The notes under the pieces: model-generated
Databases searched by the model: none
The model's input: only the letters and a program-made list of their open reading frames with translations
What the model was told of the DNA's origin: nothing
Source: Filimonas zeae
GTDB lineage: Bacteria; Bacteroidota; Bacteroidia; Chitinophagales; Chitinophagaceae
Direction: 5' to 3'
NCBI RefSeq assembly: GCF_014641615.1
Contig: NZ_BMIB01000001.1
Location: forward strand, 992,769-1,056,768
Length of the DNA stretch: 64,000 nucleotides
Shown here: piece after piece, positions 54,905 to 62,393 of the stretch
Numbering within the stretch: position 1 is the first letter of the stretch
Layout of the letters: every line of letters begins with the position of its first letter
Translations under genes and position numbers: made by a program

Positions 54905-57457
54905 ATGAAAAAATGCGGTCTTTCGTTGCTGGCTATCGTTTGTTTGTGTGCATCTGTTATAACAGCAGGTGCTGCGGACATTTATGTATCGGTAAACGGC
55001 AATGATGCCCACCCCGGTACCCGGCAGCAACCCAGGGCCACCCTGCAGGCTGCGTTAAGGCAGGCAAGGGAGATGAGGCGCCTGCATGATCCTGCTGTTA
55101 AAGGCGGTATTCATATCTGGATGATGGGTGGTACTTACAACTTATACGAGCCGGTATTTATACGGCCCGAAGATGCTGGTACTGCTGATAGTCCCACCAC
55201 CATTGAAGCCATACCCGGCGAGCAGCCGGTGCTGAGTGGCGGTGTACGTATTACCGGCTGGAAGAAAGTGGCTACTGTACCGGGTTTACCGGCAGCCGCC
55301 AAAGGTAAAATATGGGTAGCCGATGTGCCTGCGGTGGGTGGTAATCCTTTTCTGTTTCGCCAGTTGTGGGTGAACGGACGCAAGGCGGTGCGGGCAAGGT
55401 ATAGCAATGAGGACAGCCTTTGCCGCATTTTATCGTGGAACAAACAAACGGAACAGTGCTGGATACCTACACCACCTGTACCCGCTCTGGAAAAAGTGCA
55501 GGGGCTGGAAATGCTGATACATCAGTGGTGGGCGGTAGCGATGCTGCGCGTGAAGCAACTGGAAGTACATGGCGATAGCACCCTGCTTTCATTTGAACAA
55601 CCGGAAAGTAAAATACAATCTGAACATCCCTGGCCTGCGCCCTGGCAATCGGCTTCTACGGGTAACTCTGCTTTTTATCTTACTAATGCCATTCAGTTGC
55701 TGGACAAACCGGGGGAGTGGTATCTGGATACAAAAACGCAGCAGTTATACTACTGGCCCACAGAGGCAGAGCGTCTATCTGATGCAGAGGTGATAGCCCC
55801 CTGGCAGGAAACGCTGGTTAAAGTGGCGGGTACTATTGATAACCCTGTGCAGTATGTACAGTTTAAAGGAATCAACTTTGCCTATACCGGATGGTTGCGG
55901 CCATCGCAAAAAGGGCATGTGCCTTTACAGGCCGGTTTGTATATGCTGGATGCCTATAAACTGAAGATACCCGGCACGCCCGATAAAAAAGGATTAGAGA
56001 ATCAGGCATGGGTGGGAAGACCTACTGCTGCGGTGGAACTGAGTTATACACAGCATACCGGTTTTGAAGGTTGCCGTTTTGAGCACCTGGCCTCTACCGG
56101 GCTGGATTATCACCGTGGTGCGCTGAATGATAATATTACCGGCAACCTGTTTAAGGATATTGGTGGTACGGGTATACAGGTTGGTGTATATTCTGATGAA
56201 GCCTTTGAAGCGCATTTGCCATATAACCCCACTGATACCAGAGAGGTTTGTACCAATACGCATATAGCCAATAACCTGGTTACGGATGTTACCAATGAAG
56301 ATTGGGGTACGGTGGGCATCAGCGCCGGATTTGTAAAAGGCATTAATATTGAGCATAACGATGTAAGTGAAGTGTCTTACTCCGGCATATGCGTTGGATG
56401 GGGCTGGACTAAAACCATTAACGTAATGCGTAACAACCGGGTGTTTGGTAACAGGATCCATCACTATGGAAAACGTATGTACGATGTGGCGGCAGTGTAT
56501 ACTTTGTCTGCACAACCCGGCTCTGTAATCAGCGAAAACTATATTGACAGTATTTACAAAGCACCGTATGCACATATTCCCGTGCATTGGTTTTATCTGT
56601 ATACCGATGAGGGCACTGCTTACTATACGGTAAATAACAACTGGTGCCCGGCGCAGAAGTTTTTGCAAAACGCTAACGGGCCTAATAACAGCTGGGTAAA
56701 CAACGGCCCGCAGGTAAACGACAGTATACGCAGAAAGGCAGGCATACAGGCCCCCTGGCAGCAACTGTTACAGGAGAGAGCACCAGTGGATACCAGAGTG
56801 CTGATTAACAACGGCCGGCCAGAGTTGCAGCAGAGAGCTATATCTGCAAAGCCTGCTATTATAGAAGTGATTGTACCTAAGGCGGATAAGCGTTATGCAG
56901 ATAAGATACACGAGTTGCTGAACCGGCAGGTAGTGGGGTATGACGGGTTACAGCAGTGGAAGAACCATTACGTGATATACGCGGTAATGGATTATCCGGA
57001 AAAAACAGCAGAGCGCCTTCAGCATTTACTGATGAACGAAACAGGTAAGGAAGTGCAGGTGAAAGTATACAAAAATCCTTTTTACGTATTTGACCGGGGT
57101 AAATGTGATAGTACGCATGTTGCGGAGGAATGGGAGCATACCCTGCTTACCGCAAACCTGGCATCTGATACCGCATTACAACGCGAATACCTGCAGTACC
57201 ATGCCACGCAGTTTGCCCAATGGCCGGAAGTAAGCAACGGTTTTTGTAAGGCTGATTTTCAGCAGTTGCTGTTGTTTAGAAACGGCAGGCAGCTGATGCT
57301 GGTAATTAGCATACCGAAAGGGAAAAAGCTGGATGAGCTGAACCCGAAAACAACAGAAAACAACCCGCGCGTGGATGAATGGAATCGTTTGATGAAAGAG
57401 TATCAGGAAGGTATTCCGGGTACTGCGGCAGGGGAAGTATGGGTGGAGTTGAAGTAG
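54905..57457 (+). CDS. Fusion of GH141-like beta-helix enzyme and L-rhamnose mutarotase
   Basis: An 850-residue secreted protein (signal to about 23). Residues about 24-640 are a right-handed beta-helix of GH141 type: IYVSVNGNDAHPGTRQQPRA, IWMMGGTYNLYEPVFI, TIEAIPGEQPVLSGG, CRFEHLASTGLDYHRGALND, ISAGFVKGINIEHNDVSEV. Known GH141 members include a fucosidase acting on rhamnogalacturonan-II. From about 650 a different protein begins: KNPFYVFDRGKC, REYLQYHATQFAQWPEV, QLLLFRNGRQLMLVISIPKG, NNPRVDEWNRLMKEYQEGIP. This is an L-rhamnose mutarotase-type domain with the YH histidine. Its beta-helix activity and the mutarotase could act in sequence in the periplasm. Confidence 0.82.
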   Translation: MKKCGLSLLAIVCLCASVITAGAADIYVSVNGNDAHPGTRQQPRATLQAALRQAREMRRLHDPAVKGGIHIWMMGGTYNLYEPVFIRPEDAGTADSPTTIEAIPGEQPVLSGGVRITGWKKVATVPGLPAAAKGKIWVADVPAVGGNPFLFRQLWVNGRKAVRARYSNEDSLCRILSWNKQTEQCWIPTPPVPALEKVQGLEMLIHQWWAVAMLRVKQLEVHGDSTLLSFEQPESKIQSEHPWPAPWQSASTGNSAFYLTNAIQLLDKPGEWYLDTKTQQLYYWPTEAERLSDAEVIAPWQETLVKVAGTIDNPVQYVQFKGINFAYTGWLRPSQKGHVPLQAGLYMLDAYKLKIPGTPDKKGLENQAWVGRPTAAVELSYTQHTGFEGCRFEHLASTGLDYHRGALNDNITGNLFKDIGGTGIQVGVYSDEAFEAHLPYNPTDTREVCTNTHIANNLVTDVTNEDWGTVGISAGFVKGINIEHNDVSEVSYSGICVGWGWTKTINVMRNNRVFGNRIHHYGKRMYDVAAVYTLSAQPGSVISENYIDSIYKAPYAHIPVHWFYLYTDEGTAYYTVNNNWCPAQKFLQNANGPNNSWVNNGPQVNDSIRRKAGIQAPWQQLLQERAPVDTRVLINNGRPELQQRAISAKPAIIEVIVPKADKRYADKIHELLNRQVVGYDGLQQWKNHYVIYAVMDYPEKTAERLQHLLMNETGKEVQVKVYKNPFYVFDRGKCDSTHVAEEWEHTLLTANLASDTALQREYLQYHATQFAQWPEVSNGFCKADFQQLLLFRNGRQLMLVISIPKGKKLDELNPKTTENNPRVDEWNRLMKEYQEGIPGTAAGEVWVELK

Positions 57458-57492
57458 AAATTCAAAAGTTAAAATTCAAAAAGGTAAAATAT
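57458..57492. repeat. AT-rich AAATTCAAAA direct repeat
   Basis: AAATTCAAAA occurs twice in a row (57459 and 57472), followed by GGTAAAATATTTTTT. It resembles the reverse complement of the AT-rich block at 37803-37830. The two blocks border the gene set from DUF6298 to the GH141 fusion. Confidence 0.5.
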
Positions 57493-57497
57493 TTTTT

Positions 57498-58568
57498 ATG
57501 TTGACGATTGGAATACTGGGATTGGGTGAGGGCAGAAGTACCATGTCTGCTGCACTGAACAGCAGCAGATACCGTTTAAAAACCGTTTGCGACCGTAATG
57601 AGGAACTGTGCAGACAGCGCGCAAAGGAGTTTGATTTTCATCAGTATACTACCAATTATCAGGATATGCTGGATGATAAGGAAATTGATGTAATAGCCAT
57701 TTACACTCCCGATCATTTGCATGCAGAACACGTAGCCCACGCGTTGCGCCACGGCAAGCACGTGGTATGTACCAAGCCGTTTATTGATGATTTGTCTAAA
57801 GCGAAAGAATTGCTGGATCTGGTAGAACAGACCGGTAAGAAAGTATTTGTGGGGCAGAGTTCCCGCTTTTTTGAACCAATGAAGCGCCAGCGTGCAGATT
57901 ATGAAGCGGGGCTGATAGGGGAGCTGATTACGATAGAAGCCTATTACCATGCAGACCACCGCTGGTTTCTGGAAAAGCCATGGTCGTTACAGAACAGCTT
58001 TAAATGGTTGTATGGTGGTTTGAGCCATCCGGTAGATTTTATCCGCTGGTACCTGCCCAATATTGAAGAAGTAATGGGTTATGGCATGCTCAGCAGCAAT
58101 GGGCAGAAGGGCGGTTTAAAGAACTCGGATACCATGCACTTTATTTTCAAAAGTACCGATGGGCGTGTTGCCCGTGTAAGTGGTGCCTATACAGGCCCTG
58201 TGCAGCCGGTTACGCGAGACAGTGAAATGAGCTGTATACTGCGTGGAACAGAAGGTTGCAGTCAGGGTGATTATATGGATTTGCGTTATGCCATTACCAC
58301 CAATACCGGTGAAGAAAAAATTATTACCTGGGAACATAAGCTGAAACACTATTTCCGCTTTGAGGGCAAGAGCCATCACGCGGGAGAATATCAGAATTAT
58401 CTGGAGTATTTCGCAGATGCTATTGAGAACAATACGGTAGCCTACCCGGATGTGCAGGAAGGAGTTGGTACCATTGCGCTGTTACAGGCCATGGATCAAT
58501 CGCTTCAGACCGGTGTGCCTGTAAAAGTGGCCGATCTGCTGAAAGCACACGGGCTGGCTTCGCTGTAA
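57498..58568 (+). CDS. Gfo/Idh/MocA family oxidoreductase (cytoplasmic)
   Basis: A 356-residue dehydrogenase without signal peptide. The Rossmann start is IGILGLGEGRSTMSAAL and KTVCDRNEELC; the central motif is YTPDHLHAEHVAHALRHGKH, VVCTKPF, with TKP in place of EKP. The C-terminal domain has YGGLSHPVDFIRWYLP with the conserved histidine. It probably oxidises or reduces a sugar or sugar acid imported by the symporter encoded next (32 bp downstream). The ATG is preceded by the AT-rich repeat. Confidence 0.9.
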   Translation: MLTIGILGLGEGRSTMSAALNSSRYRLKTVCDRNEELCRQRAKEFDFHQYTTNYQDMLDDKEIDVIAIYTPDHLHAEHVAHALRHGKHVVCTKPFIDDLSKAKELLDLVEQTGKKVFVGQSSRFFEPMKRQRADYEAGLIGELITIEAYYHADHRWFLEKPWSLQNSFKWLYGGLSHPVDFIRWYLPNIEEVMGYGMLSSNGQKGGLKNSDTMHFIFKSTDGRVARVSGAYTGPVQPVTRDSEMSCILRGTEGCSQGDYMDLRYAITTNTGEEKIITWEHKLKHYFRFEGKSHHAGEYQNYLEYFADAIENNTVAYPDVQEGVGTIALLQAMDQSLQTGVPVKVADLLKAHGLASL

Positions 58569-58600
58569 TATCTGTTCACTGTTTATTGCCATAGGAAAGA

Positions 58601-60175
58601 ATGAAACACAATATCATAGAAAAACTTACCACGCTGGATTACGCGATAGTAATTGCTTACCTGCTGATTCTGCTGGTAATTGGTTACCGCGCCAGCCGTG
58701 CATCCGGTAAAAAGGATGAAACCCTTTTTCTGGCCAACAAATCGTTAGGCTGGGCCAGTATTGGCTTTAATATGTGGGGTACCAATGTAGGGCCATCCAT
58801 GTTGCTGGCTTTTGCCAGTATTGGTTACAGTACGGGTATTGTGGCGGTAAACTTTGACTGGTATGCATTTGTGTTTCTGTTTCTGCTGGCGGTAGTGTTT
58901 GCCCCACGTTACCTGGCAGCCGGTGTTACCACCATGCCGGAATATATGGGCCAGCGCTATGGCAATTCCACCCAGAATATACTGGCCTGGTATGCGCTGA
59001 TTAAAATGCTGATATCGTGGTTGTCGCTAGGCTTGTTTGCAGGCGGCTTTCTGGTAAGGCAGATATTAGGTATACCCATGTGGCAATCGGTAACCGTGCT
59101 GGTGTTATTTGCAGGCTTGTTTGCGTTTGCAGGCGGACTGCGGGCCATAGCAAGGGTGAATGTGTTTCAGATGTTGTTATTAATTGCGGTATCGCTTACG
59201 CTGATGATTATAGGGCTGGACAAGGCCGGAGGCATCAGCGCACTGTATCATAAGGTACCGGCGGATTACTGGAAACTGGTGCATCCTGCCAGTGACCCCA
59301 AATATCCCTGGTACGCCATCTTATTAGGTTACCCCGTAGCGGCGGTGGCTTTTTTCTGTACCGATCAGGCCATGGTGCAAAGTGTGCTGGGGGCAAAGAA
59401 CCTGGAGCAGGGACAGCTGGGAGTAAGCTTTATAGGCTGGCTGAAAATACTGTCTCTGCCTTTGTTTATTCTGCCGGGTATACTGTGCTATGTGCTGTAT
59501 CCAGGTTTGAAAGACCCGAATGAGGCGTATATGACTATGGTAACCAATCTGTTTCCTCCGGGTATGAACGGGTTGGTAATTGTTGTACTGATTGCGGTGC
59601 TGGTAGGTACCATTGGTTCCTCCCTCAACTCGCTGAGTACGGTTTTTACCATGGATGTGTATGTGAAGAAATATCGCCCGCAAGCTACCAATCAGGAAAT
59701 AGTGAAAGTGGGCCGTTATACCATTATTGCAGGCTGTGTGTTTGCGGTAGCGGTGGCACTGGCTATTGATAGTATTAAAGGGTTGAATTTGTTTGATGTG
59801 TTTCAGTCGGTACTCGGCTTTATAGCGCCGCCTTTATCTGTAGTGTTTCTGTTATCGGTATTCTGGAAGCGCACTACGCGTAAAGCGGTAAATCTGGTTT
59901 TATCTGCAGGTTCTGCTTTTAGTCTGTTAACCGGCGTGGTGTACCTGTGGGTATTGCCAGCATCGGAATACAGCTTCTGGCCGCATTATCTGCTGTTGTC
60001 GTTTATACTGTTTGCCATACTGCTGGTAGCAGCAGTATTTGTTTCGCTGCTGGATAAAGAGAAGGCAGTGGCGTTGAATACTATACAAACTATTGAGCCG
60101 CCTACCAACCGGGTTAAGCTGGTATGGACCTTATTAATCATAACCATGATAGCACTCTATTTGTTCTTTAATTAA
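58601..60175 (+). CDS. Sodium/solute symporter (SSS family)
   Basis: Inner-membrane transporter of 524 residues with about 13-14 hydrophobic segments. SSS features: LDYAIVIAYLLILLVIGYRA at the start, FLANKSLGWASIGFNMWGTN, FAPRYLAAGVTTMPEYMGQR YG-type motif (about residues 108-128), IARVNVFQMLLLIAVSL, and VGTIGSSLNSLSTVFTMDVY, the family's Na+-site region. Relatives in sugar loci import monosaccharides such as galactose, sialic acid or uronic acids with Na+. It would carry the sugar released by the surrounding enzymes to the cytoplasm. Confidence 0.92.
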   Translation: MKHNIIEKLTTLDYAIVIAYLLILLVIGYRASRASGKKDETLFLANKSLGWASIGFNMWGTNVGPSMLLAFASIGYSTGIVAVNFDWYAFVFLFLLAVVFAPRYLAAGVTTMPEYMGQRYGNSTQNILAWYALIKMLISWLSLGLFAGGFLVRQILGIPMWQSVTVLVLFAGLFAFAGGLRAIARVNVFQMLLLIAVSLTLMIIGLDKAGGISALYHKVPADYWKLVHPASDPKYPWYAILLGYPVAAVAFFCTDQAMVQSVLGAKNLEQGQLGVSFIGWLKILSLPLFILPGILCYVLYPGLKDPNEAYMTMVTNLFPPGMNGLVIVVLIAVLVGTIGSSLNSLSTVFTMDVYVKKYRPQATNQEIVKVGRYTIIAGCVFAVAVALAIDSIKGLNLFDVFQSVLGFIAPPLSVVFLLSVFWKRTTRKAVNLVLSAGSAFSLLTGVVYLWVLPASEYSFWPHYLLLSFILFAILLVAAVFVSLLDKEKAVALNTIQTIEPPTNRVKLVWTLLIITMIALYLFFN

Positions 60176-60185
60176 AACAACCAAC

Positions 60186-62363
60186 GTGAAAAAATATACA
60201 TCAGGCATACGACGTTTTCTGCTGGGCGCACTGCTGGTGCAGTCGGTAGCAAGCTTTGCGCAACAGGCCACCTGGATATACTATCCGGGCGACTTTGAAA
60301 TATGGCTGAGCAATAAAATGCAGAACAGACGTACAGAGCGCGGCTCTTTCTTTCCGCCGTTCTGGAAGCTGGATAACCATTATGTACTCATCAACTTTCA
60401 TAAAGTGCTGGATTTATCTGCTGCAGAGGAAGTGGATGTGTATGTAGAGGGGGAATACAATATAAAACTGGATACCAGACTGCTGCCGGGCAAGCCAGCA
60501 CGTATTACGCTGCCTGCCGGAAAGCATGTACTGGATATGAAAGTGTTTTGTCAGGACCGTGTACCTGCCATATACCTGAAAGGAAAAACGTTTGTAACAG
60601 ATGGCAGCTGGCAGGTAACGTTTGAAGATAAGGAGTGGATTGATGCTACCGGAAAAGTATCTGACCAATCCGGCACTATCTGGCAGCCTGCTGCTACCGG
60701 TGGGTTTAACAATCCGCTACAACCTCCGTCTGCTTACCGCCTGCCTGTTACGCCCGCTTTTGCGGTAAAGAAAGAGCAGGTGCCGCAGGGGCAGCTACTG
60801 GATTTTGGTAAAGAAACCTTTGGCTATATACGCATTCACGGGTTGAAGGGCAAAGGCAATCTTTCGTTGTATTACGGCGAATCGCGCGAGGAAGCGCTGG
60901 CTACCGAAACCTGCGAAACGCTGGACAGACTGGAGTTGAACCAGCCACAGGCTAAAGATTCTGTATTGCCGCTTACCAAAGCTTTCCGCTTTGTGCAGTT
61001 ACAACCGGCAGCGGGTGTTAGCTACGATTCTGTTTCTATGCTGTACGAGTATGCAGATGTGAAAGACAAAGGTGGCTTCCGTTGTTCGGATGAAGAGATT
61101 AACCGGATTTACGATGTATCTAAATACACCCTGCGCCTGGCTACACGCGAGTTTTTTATTGATGGTATTAAACGCGACCGATGGGTATGGAGTGGGGATG
61201 CTTATCAGAGCTATCTGATGAACTACTACCTGTATTTTGATTCCGCAACCGTAACCCGTACTTTACTGGCGCAGCGTGGTAAAGACCCGGTAACCAGCCA
61301 TATTAATACCATTATGGATTATACCTTTTACTGGTTCCTGGGTATTTATGATTATTACCGCTACACCGGCGATAGCAGCTTTATTAAACTATGTTACCCA
61401 CGTATGCAGTCGCTGATGGAATACTGCCTGGGCCGGAGAAACAAAGAAGGGCTGATGGAAGGTTTATCCGGAGACTGGGTGTTTATTGACTGGGCCGATG
61501 GACTGAGTAAAAAGGGCGAGGTAAGCTTTGAGCAACTGCTCTTTTGCCGTAGCCTGGAAACCATGGCCCTGTGTGCTGGTATTGTAAACGATAATAAACA
61601 ACAGCAGACGTATAATCAACTGGCTACTGACCTGAAAGGAAAGCTGTTTAACTGGTACTGGAATAACAGCAAACAGGCGCTGGTACACAGCCGCATTAAC
61701 GGGCAGCCTACGGACCATGTAACGCGCTACGCCAATATGTTTGCTATCTTTTTCAACTATCTGAATGAGCAGCAGCAACAAGGTGTAAAAAAGCAAGTAT
61801 TGCTGAACAATCAGGTACCTGCTATTACCACGCCGTATATGCGTTTTTATGAACTGGAAGCCTTGTGTGCTTTAGGCGAGCAGGCGTATGTGTTGAAAGA
61901 GATGAAAGATTACTGGGGTGGCATGCTTAACCTGGGCGCTACATCGTTTTGGGAAGAGTATAACCCGGCTAAGAAAGGAGCGGAGCATTACGCCATGTAT
62001 GGCAGGCCGTTTGGTAAAAGCCTGTGCCATGCCTGGGGTGCAAGCCCTTTGTATTTGCTGGGTAAGTATTATCTGGGTGTAACACCAGTGGCAGCAGGTT
62101 ATGGTACATATACAGTAACACCTGCGCTGGGCGGTTTGAAGTGGATGGAAGGAGAAGTGCCTACACCGGGTGGTAATATACAGGTGTATTGCAGTACTAC
62201 GGAGATAAAGCTGCAATCACCCATTGGTACGGGTACGCTTCGGTTTAAAAGCAAAAGCAAACCGGCCAGCAGCGAAGGTACTATAGTAGCCAAAGGCAAC
62301 CAGGAATATGAACTGGTGCTGGAAAAAGGAAAAGCGTACCGTGTAAAATATACTGCACTGTAA
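60186..62363 (+). CDS. GH78-like alpha-L-rhamnosidase, short form
   Basis: A 725-residue secreted enzyme starting at GTG 60186, 10 bp after the symporter; the signal peptide ends near VASFA. It begins with a jelly-roll domain (WIYYPGDFEIWLSNKMQNRR; VLDLSAAEEVDVYVEGEYNI) and has no N-terminal fibronectin domain, unlike the other two GH78 genes. The beta part LLDFGKETFGYIRIHGLKGK precedes the six-hairpin domain with EFFIDGIKRDRWVWSGDAYQ, the position of the GH78 acidic motif, and LNLGATSFWEEYNPAKKGAE. It ends with the C-terminal beta domain typical for the family. It releases alpha-linked rhamnose or a related sugar. Confidence 0.85.
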   Translation: MKKYTSGIRRFLLGALLVQSVASFAQQATWIYYPGDFEIWLSNKMQNRRTERGSFFPPFWKLDNHYVLINFHKVLDLSAAEEVDVYVEGEYNIKLDTRLLPGKPARITLPAGKHVLDMKVFCQDRVPAIYLKGKTFVTDGSWQVTFEDKEWIDATGKVSDQSGTIWQPAATGGFNNPLQPPSAYRLPVTPAFAVKKEQVPQGQLLDFGKETFGYIRIHGLKGKGNLSLYYGESREEALATETCETLDRLELNQPQAKDSVLPLTKAFRFVQLQPAAGVSYDSVSMLYEYADVKDKGGFRCSDEEINRIYDVSKYTLRLATREFFIDGIKRDRWVWSGDAYQSYLMNYYLYFDSATVTRTLLAQRGKDPVTSHINTIMDYTFYWFLGIYDYYRYTGDSSFIKLCYPRMQSLMEYCLGRRNKEGLMEGLSGDWVFIDWADGLSKKGEVSFEQLLFCRSLETMALCAGIVNDNKQQQTYNQLATDLKGKLFNWYWNNSKQALVHSRINGQPTDHVTRYANMFAIFFNYLNEQQQQGVKKQVLLNNQVPAITTPYMRFYELEALCALGEQAYVLKEMKDYWGGMLNLGATSFWEEYNPAKKGAEHYAMYGRPFGKSLCHAWGASPLYLLGKYYLGVTPVAAGYGTYTVTPALGGLKWMEGEVPTPGGNIQVYCSTTEIKLQSPIGTGTLRFKSKSKPASSEGTIVAKGNQEYELVLEKGKAYRVKYTAL

Positions 62364-62393
62364 CGCATTGTGAAGCTGGTAAAGAACAGGACT

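Noticed and set aside
55994..56764. 256-codon minus-strand frame opposite the GH141 beta-helix
   Set aside because: It is antisense to conserved beta-helix text and has no recognisable domain.
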